Origin: Pyronema omphalodes
Taxonomy: Eukaryota; Ascomycota; Pezizomycetes; Pezizales; Pyronemataceae
Direction of reading: 5' to 3'
DNA length: 64,000 bases
Assembly: GCA_024516155.1 (NCBI GenBank)
Contig: JAJJXM010000010.1
Coordinates: 682,001-746,000, forward strand
Shown: positions 23,901-33,890 of the stretch, piece by piece
Layout: each line of letters opens with the position of its first letter
Numbering within the stretch: the first letter of the stretch is position 1
The notes under the pieces: generated by a model
Told to the model about the DNA's origin: nothing
Database searches by the model: none
What the model saw: the letters and a program-made list of their open reading frames with translations, nothing else
Position numbers and translations under genes: made by a program

Positions 23901-25982
23901 ATGCGGGCTACGAGCTTTGCTGTCGTTCTGGGCCTTGCCCTCACTTCCATCGAGGGAGTCAATGCGACAGTAAGTATTCCATTTCAAATTCATCAGGTAT
24001 CACACACTGACGGACATAGTGGCGCGAGATGAAACCGTTTTTTCCTCCTACAAACATTGTTAACCAGTGTACCGAAGACCAAAATAAAGGATTCGACTGG
24101 AGTGACCTTGCCGAAGGTGCTTTTGAACAATACAAAGGCTTCAACTTCAAAGGCTGGCAATGTTCTAGCCAGAAGGGCAAGAGGGATCTAAAGGAGCGCA
24201 CCTTTGGCCGCTTCTCCAAAGCTATCAGCTGCAACGTCGGTCAAGATCAATTTAGCAACGAAATTTCCGCCGACCAAGGTTTTTCCATTGGGCAGTTCCA
24301 TGTATCCGTCGACGACTTTGAGGCTCCAGTATGATTTGCCATCTACTTGTAAATAGTATTTCACTAACCCATAATGATAGTTGGAGTTCCACTTTGGCGG
24401 CTTCGCAGATGGTTCGAGCTGCGTAAAGAAAAGCAAATGCGGACCCGGTGGTAACACCATTGTCAATGACCAATGTGGAGGAGCCAAAACTGTCAAAATC
24501 AAGATCCCTCAAGGTGCCAACAAGAAGAAATGCAACCTCAATATTCACACTATCAGTTTCGAATGTAACACCAAGACCTTCAGCATGCCTCCTTTACCAA
24601 CGTTGCCGTCATTGCCATCCATCGAACTCCCACCTATCCCAGTGCCTACTTTGCCATCAGGAGAATGTGGAAAGCTCCCAAAGGCTTGTAAGGAAAACCC
24701 ATTAGGACCTGGATGTATCATGCCACCTGGGTGCCCCGGAGCCGGTGGTGAAATCTCTATGCCACCTGTGCCGATTTTGACTGGTATAATCCCGGGAATT
24801 CCCAGCGAGACAGCACCAGCTGGGTCCGTTGAGCTTCCTCCTGTTCCGATCATCACTGCCCCAATTCCTTCGGTCACCACTCCAGGAGAATGTACTGGTG
24901 GATCTGAATGTTCTCCAAGTGTTCCTTCTATCCCTGGAATTCCTGAAGTTCCTGGGCGCCCGGAAATAACAAAACCATCTGGTCCTGAGGAGTCTGTTAC
25001 ACGCCCGCAACCTGAGAAGCCTGGAAAGCCCGAATCATCTCAGGCACCTGAGCTTCCGTCTGGTTCCAAAGATTTCTCCATTCCCTCTGTCCCTTCAGCC
25101 ACCGTTCCCTCTATTCCCGAAGTCTCACCTCCCACCTACGGCAGCCCTGATTCTACCTCTATCAAGGGAATTCCCTCGGCCCCCTCAACCACCGTTCCCT
25201 CTGTCCCGGAAGTCTCATCCCCCACGTACGGCAGTCCCGAGCTTACCTCCATCAAAGGAGTTCCCAAGCCCTCCATTCCCGCGGTACCTGCACCTGCCAT
25301 TCCATCACTCCCCGCCACCAACTGTCCCTCCACACTCCCCAAATGTCTCAACACCTGGCTCTTCAAAACAAAGTGCACCAGCAACGCCGACTCCTCCTGT
25401 TTCTGTCCTGACAAAAACTTTGTCGAAAAAGTGACCGAATGTCTATCAGCCTGGGGCACCAACCAAGACGAAATCCAAAAGACAACCCAATACTTCGTTA
25501 GCTTGTGTTCCAAGTATATTGACCAGAACCCAGCTATCATTTCCGCTATTCCCCCGGCAGCTTCTTACTCTGCTCCATCGGGTGTGCCTGTACAGACTAT
25601 TGTTAGGACTTATGTTCCACCGGTACAGGATGTCACGGTTACGGATGTTAATACTGTGACTCAGACTATTGTTATTCCCGATGTGAGCTTGGTTACGGGT
25701 ACTTCTGATGTTCAGTTGGCGTATCCGACACCTAGTCCGGAGGATGTGGTGGGGTCACAGGTACCTGAAGTACCGGCTGTGTCTACTGATGTGTATGCTC
25801 AACCTACTACTTTGGCTACCCAGGCTTCGTCGGCGGTTATTGGTGAGATTCAGACATCGACAAATAACTTTACGACGCCGGTGCAAAGTCAGCCGGCTTT
25901 GTTTGAGGGTTCGGGAGCGGTTTTGAAGAGTGGAGTTTATTCAGTGGTTGTGGCGGTTGTTATGGTGGTGTTGTTAATGTAA
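23901..25982 (+). CDS. GPI-anchored CFEM-domain cell-surface protein
   Basis: Predicted extracellular, GPI-anchored wall or plasma-membrane protein. Exons 23901-23969, 24020-24328, 24381-25982; 659 aa. Exon 1 is a signal peptide (MRATSFAVVLGLALTSIEGV). Residues about 35-190 form a Cys-containing module (NQCTEDQNKGFDW, then CGPGGNTIVNDQCGG). A long Pro/Ser/Val-rich linker follows, with two 30-aa tandem copies near 25101-25280. The CFEM-like domain is at about residues 440-503 (CLNTWLFKTKC, SSCFC, TECLSAWG, FVSLC) and shows seven of the usual eight cysteines. The C-terminus (SGVYSVVVAVVMVVLLM) is a GPI-attachment tail. CFEM proteins can bind haem or act in host contact; neither is shown here. 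Confidence 0.88.
25101..25280 (+). repeat. Two 90-bp tandem copies in the CFEM gene
   Basis: Two direct copies, each beginning ACCGTTCCCT (25101 and 25191), encode TVPSIPEVSPPTYGSPDSTS and TVPSVPEVSSPTYGSPELTS. The period is exactly 30 codons, so the reading frame is kept. Confidence 0.85.
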
Positions 25983-26691
25983 TTAATACGGGTGAATTAG
26001 GTTGTTGACGCATACTGGTGTGCTTGAAATGTTTGTATTATGTATGAAGGCAATATATATGACAGGTTATAAAAAGATAAATGCATCATCTCATGTTAAG
26101 TGCGTAATGATTGATTAGGCCTACATCGGGGATATAATCCTCATGTGTTTTTTATTCTTTTCGAGTTCTCCAGCCTTGCGTCGAGTGATGTTACATGACT
26201 ACTTGCTTCTTCCCACAATGTTCCCGCAATTGGCTGAATAGCAACACCATACATTGCATGACCTATCACTAACTCCGGATTGAGAGCATAACAATTTCAG
26301 TATCATCACCCCACTTTCCATTCACTCGACGCATGCAGAAAAACCCAGACTCGATGTAAATTCCACGCTAAAGGTTAGGGTATCCAGAGTATCATCCCTG
26401 TAGCGTACCAAATCGCGTCTCTTGATGAGCTGAACTTCAATTTCCCGTGTTCCCGTTTTCTTCTTGTTCTTGAACTTTACTCGGTAGGGTATTGGAAAGT
26501 GATATTTTGTTGTGGAAGTGAAAAGGTTTTCTTCTCATGCTGTTTATTTAGTAATTTGGAATTATGCACTCATGCTAACTAAATTCTTCAGAGTCCTCCT
26601 TCGCTACTTTATATACCTTCCACTATCACTCTACATACGCGTCTCGCTTGCCATAAAACATCTTACAGCACACGCACCCCAATTTTCCCCA
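25983..26691. other. Intergenic region CFEM/SRA genes
   Basis: 709 bp. CFEM 3' UTR and SRA-gene promoter are expected here. No supported ORF. Confidence 0.6.
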
Positions 26692-28539
26692 ATGCCACCC
26701 CGTAAAAAAGCCCCCGGCAAATCCGCCACCAAACCCAACGAAACCAACGACTACGAACTAGAAGTGTAAGTAATCCAATTCTTCGCATCTATAATCACTC
26801 GTATTTCCGGAATTAACATTTATTTCCCAGGCAAAAAAAGCGTCTCGAAACCGAAGCTCTGTTACAAAAGCTCAAAATCGAAGTTACAAGCAATGGGGTA
26901 CCCCTACCGAAATCTAATCCCCAGAGAGGTGATCCTATGGAAATAGTCCAACCGACTCCTCGCAGGAAACGTATCATCAAAGACCCTGTATCTACCCCCA
27001 GTAGACGCTCTGCTCGGGTTTCTAAACGGTCGATTGATTTTGAGGAGTTGTCGCTTTCTTCGGAAGATACCCCGGTTAAGAAGAAGAGTCGATTCCTTAA
27101 CAAAAGCCCAAGAAAACGAGGTGGAGCGGCATCAGATGACGAAGATGACGACGACGAAGAAGGAGCTGAAATCAAAGGCCCCTCCCGTCTTAAGGGGCCA
27201 AAAATCAATGGCAAAGTCTTCGGGGCAATTCCAGGAGTCGAAGTTGGAGCATGGTGGGAATATCGAGACGAATGTGGAAGAGCAGGTGTGCATCCACCTA
27301 CAGTTGCGGGAATTTACGGAGGTGAAGAATCTGGATGCTACTCTGTTGCTGTATCTGCGGGATACCCGGAAGATGTCGATTTGGGGGATACGTTCACTTA
27401 CACTGGATCCGGGGGCAGAGAATTGAGGAAAAATAATCTAAGAACCGCAGCCCAGAGTTCGGATCAACAGCTTGTTAGGGGAAATGCAGCGTTGGATAAA
27501 AGCTCCAAGACAGGAAATCCTATAAGGGTTATCAGAGGTTACAAGGCGCCGTTGGGACCGCTTACGGGGTACAGGTAGGCGCTGTTTTTTTTTTTTTTTT
27601 TTTTTTTTGAAATTATGATGAGGAAGAAGGGATATACTGATTATTGTTCTGGAATAGATATGATGGCCTTTACAAAGTGGTTCGCTCTTATACGGCAATG
27701 AATTCAGAGGGAAAGTATAAGGTATACAAATTCGATTTCGAGAGACTACCTGGCCAGCCACCGGTGGATTATGGGGCGAAAGAAAAAGAGCTTGCGATTT
27801 TGAAGAAGAAAAAGGAAGAGGAAGATGCAAGGAAGGCTGAAGCAAAAGCGGTAAAAGAGGCCAAGGAGGCTGCTAAGGCAGAGAGGATTGCAGAGGAGAG
27901 GAAGGCAGCCGAGGAAAAGAAAGAAGCTGAGGAACAGAGGGCAGAATCGGAGGAGGAGACGAACAAGGACAATGAGGCGGACCAGCAACCCAAGGCAGAT
28001 AAGGAAGCTCAGGATTTTGAGTCGCAGAATGTGAATGAGCAACCGGCAGTGGCAGAGCAATTGGCTGTCGAAGAGCAACTTGCCGTGGAACAACAACTAT
28101 CAGTAGAAGTCCAATCGACAGAGAAAGAAGAGCCAAAGGCAATTGAGGAGCCCAAGACGGTTGAGGAATCTAAGACGGTCGAGGTGTCCATGGAAATTGA
28201 GGAATCCAAGCCAGTTGAGGAACCCAAGCCCACCGAGGAACCCAAACCCACTGAGGAACCCAAAACACTTGAGGAACCCAAGCCAACCGAGGAACCCAAA
28301 ACAGCCTCAGAACCAGAGACAGTCTCAGAACCCGCAGCAACCCCAGAAAAAGAAGCCACCAAAGACGCCAAGGCACCCGAGGCACCTTCGACGTCTGCGG
28401 CGCCTGCAGCATCTACAGAGAAAGAAACCAACCAAAACACCGGTATCTATCCCCATACATATCTCACTTTACAATATACAGTACTAATTCCGACATAGAA
28501 TCTTCACTTTCCGCGGCGTCCGAACCCGCCAATAACTGA
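26692..28539 (+). CDS. SRA-YDG domain protein with Glu/Pro-rich tail
   Basis: Probable nuclear chromatin protein that reads modified cytosine. Exons 26692-26765, 26831-27574, 27658-28442, 28499-28539; 547 aa. The N-terminus is basic (MPPRKKAPGKSATK; RRKRIIKDP; PVKKKSRFLNKSPRKR), followed by an acidic run (DDEDDDDEEGAE). The SRA domain spans about residues 155-290: FGAIPGVEVGAWW, RAGVHPPTVAGIYG, GDTFTYTGSGG, LRTAAQSSDQQL, NPIRVIRGYK and YRYDGLYKV (the last made by the splice join). Pocket residues known from UHRF1 appear conserved: Tyr203, Asp206 and Tyr215. The rest is a charged helix-like region (KKKKEEEDARKAEAKAVKEA) and repeated EEPKPT units. No RING, PHD, SET or HNH nuclease domain is present. 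Intron 2 holds a 24-T run. Ligand and role are inferred. Confidence 0.88.
27585..27608 (+). repeat. T24 homopolymer in SRA-gene intron 2
   Basis: Twenty-four consecutive T, 10 nt after the 5' splice site, inside the 83-nt intron 27575-27657. Confidence 0.95.
28195..28330 (+). repeat. Degenerate EEPKPT hexapeptide repeats (SRA gene tail)
   Basis: Tandem units of about 18 bp (GAGGAACCCAAGCCCACC type) encode EEPKPT-like hexapeptides in the acidic C-terminal tail. The tail is low-complexity and likely disordered. Confidence 0.8.
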
Positions 28540-29025
28540 AGGAACAAGAACCAAACACAAAGAAATAAGCAGCGTATTGAGTTTAATTTAAGCAAGCCAC
28601 TCTGTGACGAAATGTCTGATTATTGTTTTGGAAAACCTTTGTATGTTTATTATTCGATGAGAGTTGAAACCTCATCAGTATACCAGAATAAAATTCCAAC
28701 CTGGCGATTTCATTACGAGTTTTGAGTAGACGTTCAGACCAACATAATATCACGTTTTCACATAATTACTTTCAAATCTCCCTGCACATTTTACTAATAG
28801 TATCTAGAAGACCCTTCGCACCAATCTAATCGGCTAAAATTTTTATACATAGAAAAAAGCAGAAAAAATATCAAAAACACCTTTCCCGACTCCGCACCCC
28901 GATCCAAGAATCTTCTTATCCAACACTAATCACGCACAGGGGGGAGAAAAGTAAAAAAACAAGATATCATTCATAAACACCAAGAAGCAGAAGACAAAAA
29001 CCAAACTTTAAATGAAAGGACAAAA
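28540..29025. other. Convergent intergenic region SRA/LPD1
   Basis: 486 bp between two gene 3' ends. AT-rich; 3' UTRs only. Confidence 0.6.
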
Positions 29026-30771
29026 TTATGCGTGGATAGGCTTGCTGTAACAGGCCATGGCGGCCTCCTTGAAAGCCTCAGAGAGGGTGGGGTGAGCTAA
29101 ACACCAAACATTAGTGACCATTCATCATATTATCCAAAATCGAGTGACTTACCGTGAGACGTCCGTCCAATGTCCTCAGAAGAGGCACCGTACTCGATGG
29201 CCAAAACTCCCTCAGCAATCATCTCTCCAGCGTTAGGTCCGATGATGTGGATTCCAAGAATGCGGTCAGTCTCCTTGTCGGTGATAAACTTGACCATACC
29301 CTCAGAGTCGAGGTTGGTCTTGGCACGGGAGTTGGCGGAGAAGGGGAAAGATCCGACGTTGTACTCCTTTCCGGAAGCCTTAACCTCCTGCTCGGTCTGT
29401 CCGACCCAGGCAGCCTCGGGGTGGGTGTACATGACAGAGGGGATGGCACCGTAGTTAACGTGTCCGTATCCCTTGGAGATGTACTCAACAGCGGCGATTC
29501 CCTCCTCCTCAGCCTTGTGGGCCAACATGGCACCGAAGGTAGCGTCTCCGATGGCACGGATGTGGGGAACCTTGGTGCGGTACTCAGAGTCGACGATAAC
29601 ACGTCCACGCTCATCGAGCTCAATTCCGACATTCTCAAGTCCGAGACCGGTGGTGTAGGGGCGACGTCCAATGGCAACAAGGACGACATCGGCGTCAAGA
29701 GACTCGGGCTTTCCTCCCTTAGCGGCCTCAACGTTGACGGCAATGGAAGACTCAGAAACGTCTCCGGAGACGACCTTGGTGTTGAGCTTGAACTTCAATC
29801 CCTGCTTGGTGAGGATGCGCTGCATGGTCTTGGCCATGTCAGCATCCATTCCAGGTCCTCCGATGGCACCGAGGTACTCAATGATGGTAACCTCAGCTCC
29901 GAGACGGGACCAGACGGAGGCCATCTCGAGTCCAATGATACCTCCTCCGATAACGACCATCTTCTTGGGGACCTGCTCAAGAGCAATGGCTCCAGTGGAG
30001 GTGACAACGCGCTTCTCGTCAATGGTGAGTCCGGGGAAGGGAGTGGCCTCAGATCCGGTAGCAATGATGATGTTCTTAGCGCGGACAGTCTGGACCTCAC
30101 CACCCTCGAGAGGGTTGACCTTGATCTCGTGCTCTCCGGTGATGGTACCGGTACCCTTGATGTAGTCGACACCGTTCTTCTTGAACAAGAACTCGATTCC
30201 CTTGGTCAATCCGGTAACGGAGGTCTCCTTAGCCTTCATCATCTGCTGAAGGTTGAGCTTGACATCACCGACTAGAGCATTATTAGTACTGGCTGGATTG
30301 GAGCTTGAAGAGATTTGACTGACCATCAATTCCACGGTTCTTGACGTCATGGAGGATCTGGTGGTAGATGTGGGAGTTGTTAAGGAGGGACTTGGAGGGG
30401 ATACATCCAACGTTCAAGCAGGTTCCTCCGAGAGCTCCACGCTTCTCAATGCAAGCAGTCTGGATATATATGTTAGCTATCTAGTACCTCAAGAACTCTT
30501 CGGAGTTGCCAAAGCTCACCTTCAATCCCTCCTGGGCGGCCTTGATGGCAGCAACGTATCCACCGGGTCCTCCACCTATGTTTAGTTAGCGTCACCAGTT
30601 CTGTTGTAGATCCCCAAGAGCTGTCATACCGATAACGACAACATCGTGCTCAGGAGCCTCAGAAGCAAGTCCACGACGGGGAACGAGAGTGAAGGCAGAA
30701 GGAGCGTAGGTTCCGGACGCAACGGGGCGGAGGAGAGTTCGCGACGAGCGGGGCAAGAATGACTTGAGCAT
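29026..30771 (-). CDS. LPD1: Mitochondrial dihydrolipoamide dehydrogenase (E3)
   Basis: FAD enzyme that reoxidises dihydrolipoamide with NAD+ in the pyruvate, 2-oxoglutarate and branched-chain dehydrogenase complexes and the glycine cleavage system, in the mitochondrial matrix. Exons: 30771-30630, 30575-30520, 30459-30324, 30271-29153, 29096-29026; 507 aa. A mitochondrial presequence ([20 protein letters not shown]) precedes the FAD-binding [18 protein letters not shown]. The redox disulfide lies in [16 protein letters not shown]. The NAD-binding fold has [20 protein letters not shown]. The dimer-interface active-site His is in [13 protein letters not shown], completed by the last splice. Strong codon bias leaves a long antisense open frame over exon 4, which is an artefact. 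Confidence 0.97.
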
Positions 30772-31751
30772 GGCGGCTGCTGTATTAGTGGTGGTGGTGG
30801 GTGGACGTGAGGGACGCGAGTGATGTTACGGGAGAGAGACGCTTTTATCTCAATATCCCGGTGGGGTGTGCGGTTAAGCGGTTGATGGCTGTTGAGGTAT
30901 TTTGCGGAATGCGTTGGTGGGAGTTGAGTCCAGCAGGATGAAAGGGCACTGTCGGCTCGTCGGGAGGGCTTGGCAAAAATAGACACGCCTGGATTCAACA
31001 AGAAGTTCTTCAAGACTATAACCTGCGACTACTAATACCTTAGAGCAGCTACGGGCCTCGCACTTGGAAGATCTACAGCGGTGCGCCTTCTTCTATCGCC
31101 GGCGTGTGCAGCCCTTGCCAAATCAATCTCGATTCCGGAGGGTTTGAAATTGAAGCTGTCAGCGGGCCGTTTGCCAGTCCGGTGCTACAAATCACAATAT
31201 CAAAGAGCCGCAGACTATCCACCATTTTTTGATGTATTTTGAATCTCTGCGGAATTTGTCCGTGTCCACTCGTGGGGATGACGATTGGTTATCCTGCAGT
31301 CAGCCAGTGCACTTATCACCGGCGACCTTACTGACTTGCTTCTGCACTGACAGCCACCGGTGGGGTTATCCGAACGGCTGTTGCTCGGTTCGATGACATG
31401 TCAGTCGTGCATCATCGGGTTCTCACGGCACAGCCGCGTTTGCTTACTCATTCGGTGATCCGTGAGCCTGAGTTAAGTAAGGCTACAATGTAACTCATAC
31501 AGTGTCATCTAACCTCGAACATTCCATGCAGAGAATATTTCTGCAATTGAGATTTAGCATACCCGAGTGAATGAATCATCTCTGGTATCTGTGGAAAGAA
31601 TGAAATTGATCCCAAAATCTACGCTCAGCCCATGTCAACCATAGAGATACAATACATATCAAAACCCGCAAGAATATCCAAAAAAAAAAAAAAGAAAACC
31701 TCCCTCCAAAAATTCCAAACGCTTTTCCCTCTATGTCAGTACTCTATGTCT
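30772..31751. other. LPD1 5' region and pantothenate gene 3' region
   Basis: 980 bp with no supported gene. It includes the LPD1 promoter and an A-rich run near 31680. Confidence 0.55.
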
Positions 31752-33038
31752 CTATTTTTCCTCCTTCTTCACATCCTGCTTTTCAACCCACGCCCTGAAC
31801 GCTTCCAGTGTATCGTCCTTGCTCATGGGGTATGTATGCTGTTTCTCCGGATAACTCCGTTCCTTAACTTCCTTAATGTAATCCTCAATACCACCCTTAG
31901 CAACCTTAAACAAATCACCGTACTGCTTCACAAACTTCGGCATAAACCGGCCCTCTGGGTAAAATCCCAGCATATCCACCTGCACCAAGACCTGACCACT
32001 GCATCCTACACCCGCACCAATTCCAATCGTAGGGACGTTAAGCTTCGCAGTAACAATCTCCGCAATCTCGGCAGGCACGGCCTCCAAAACCATACCAAAA
32101 CATCCAGCCTCTTGAATTGCTAATGCATCCTCCAAAAGCTTCTGTGCCGAGCTTAAAGTCTTTCCCTGCACTCTAAAACCACCAAGAGAAGATGCCCGCT
32201 GGGGCGTCAATCCGACGTGACCGAGAACTGGGATACCAAGGGAGGTAAGACGGGAGATTGTGGGGGCCATCTCAGCACCTCCTTCAAGCTTGACGGCCTG
32301 TGTATCGTACCTCGTCAGTATGACACTAAGGAACATCTGGGGTAGTGGATGGTAGTACATGGACTCTTCCTTCTTGGATCAACCGAATAGAACTCTTGAT
32401 AGCATGCTCTGGAGAGATTTCGTAGGAGCCCATGGGTAGGTCACCAATGACGAAGGCGCCTTTTACAGCACGAGAGACGGCTTGACAGTGGTGTAGCATA
32501 GCCTATCACAACCTTATTAGCTCTCCGGAGTCGAAGTGGGTTATCAGGTAACGTTGGGCAGGATCGGGAACGTACATCGAGGGTAAGCTGATTCGTATCC
32601 TATTGCGCAAAGCATTGTTAGAGGTTTAATTCTTTATTCCACCAATATCATACCCCCCCCTCACCCTTCCTCGCACTTCCCCAAGTGTGTCAAACATACC
32701 TCCATTCCCAAAGCCACCATAGCCAAAGAATCCCCAACTAGCACGATATCCACACCCGCCAGATCCGCGGCAAGACCACTAGGAAAGTCATGCGCCGTGA
32801 CCATAGCAATCGGAGTTTTCGCATTATAAAGATTTCTCAAGGTATTGATGGTGACCTTTTTCCTTGGAGGACCGGCGGTTGCTGAGAACGGAGAGTGGGA
32901 GGAGGATCGACATTGCTGAACCGGAATCTGCACGCGCGGGAGTGCTGCAGCTGTAGGGAGGACGAGGCGTTTGGTGGAGGATGAAACAGTGCGCCGGGAG
33001 ACCAAGCGCAGGGCTGAGGATGAGCGGATGGAAGACAT
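31752..33038 (-). CDS. 3-methyl-2-oxobutanoate hydroxymethyltransferase (pantothenate synthesis)
   Basis: Ketopantoate hydroxymethyltransferase (PanB; yeast Ecm31) transfers a hydroxymethyl group from methylene-tetrahydrofolate to 2-oxoisovalerate, the first step of pantothenate and CoA synthesis. Exons: 33038-32700, 32599-32576, 32502-32359, 32297-31752; 350 aa. Exon 2 is only 24 nt and encodes DTNQLTLD inside a conserved active-site region. Family motifs: MVTAHDFPSGLAADLAGVD, IVLVGDSLAMVALG, FVIGDLPMGSYEISPE, AVKLEGGAEMAP, PVLGHVGLTPQ, VPTIGIGAGVGCSGQVLV. An N-terminal extension of about 55 residues rich in Ser and Arg (MSSIRSSSALRLVSRRTVSS) looks like a mitochondrial presequence. Confidence 0.94.
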
Positions 33039-33890
33039 TTTTTTGTGGTGCAGCGCGCTGCAGATTTTGGAACTTGAGATGCACGGGGAGATTTATACGC
33101 GTGTATCCCCCGGATATGTTGAATGTTCAAAAGAAATGAAAGTAACTTATGGAGGAATATCGATTTTCTATCGTAGATTCTAACTGAAAGAGTGTCTCCT
33201 TTTTAGTAGTAGTAGTAGGAAGTAGTAAGTAGTATGTGAGGGAGCGGTGAACCTGGACTGTCAAGAAAAAGGGAAGATTCAAAAGCCCTTCCTGTTATTT
33301 TCTTCTGTGGCGGACGAAGAACCGGCGAGAAATAATCTCCGTGAATCGGTCCTCTGATCCTCGAAACTTTTCAACCGACGAAACCCCGAATGTGTCATGA
33401 TTTTCCCAATGTCCCTCGGCAACTTCCTCTACCGTGACCAGGCCACTTTCCTCACCCCCACATCGATATCGCCATCGGACTATGACTGAGCTTGCCCGTG
33501 ACCGCGATTAGCTTAGCAGTCCAAATTGCCTAGCACGCGAGCGCGCTGCACCTTTGCCTTGCGCCTGGCAGCGCCGGGCTTCCCCGCTGCAGCAGCCGCC
33601 GGCCGGGTGACGAACGTCATGTGCATCCCTAGCGGGATGAGTTTGGTTGTGCTACTATAGGGCGGAATTAGTAAGAGCCCAGGGTCTTTCGCGAATGTTC
33701 GAACGATGGGTGGCTTGGAGCCTTTGGCCCACTGCTCACACTTTTTACCTGAATTCAGGAATAAGAAAAAAAAAATCTAGTTTTTTTATTGAACAAAAAA
33801 ACATGACGCATTTTCCAATCCATTATTAAATAATCTCTGGTATTAATTACAGTATATCCAAACCCCCAAACATTTTCCCATTTCGCCAGT
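33039..33890. other. Intergenic region PanB gene/GPI13
   Basis: 850 bp between the pantothenate gene start and the GPI13 stop, both on the minus strand. A short TAGTAG repeat is near 33205. No supported ORF. Confidence 0.55.

Noticed and set aside
28009..28440. Ser-rich 143-codon minus-strand frame
   Set aside because: Reverse complement of the EEPKPT repeats in the SRA gene tail.
29154..30275. 373-codon open frame on the plus strand
   Set aside because: Antisense shadow of LPD1 exon 4, same cause. The minus-strand reading carries all catalytic motifs.
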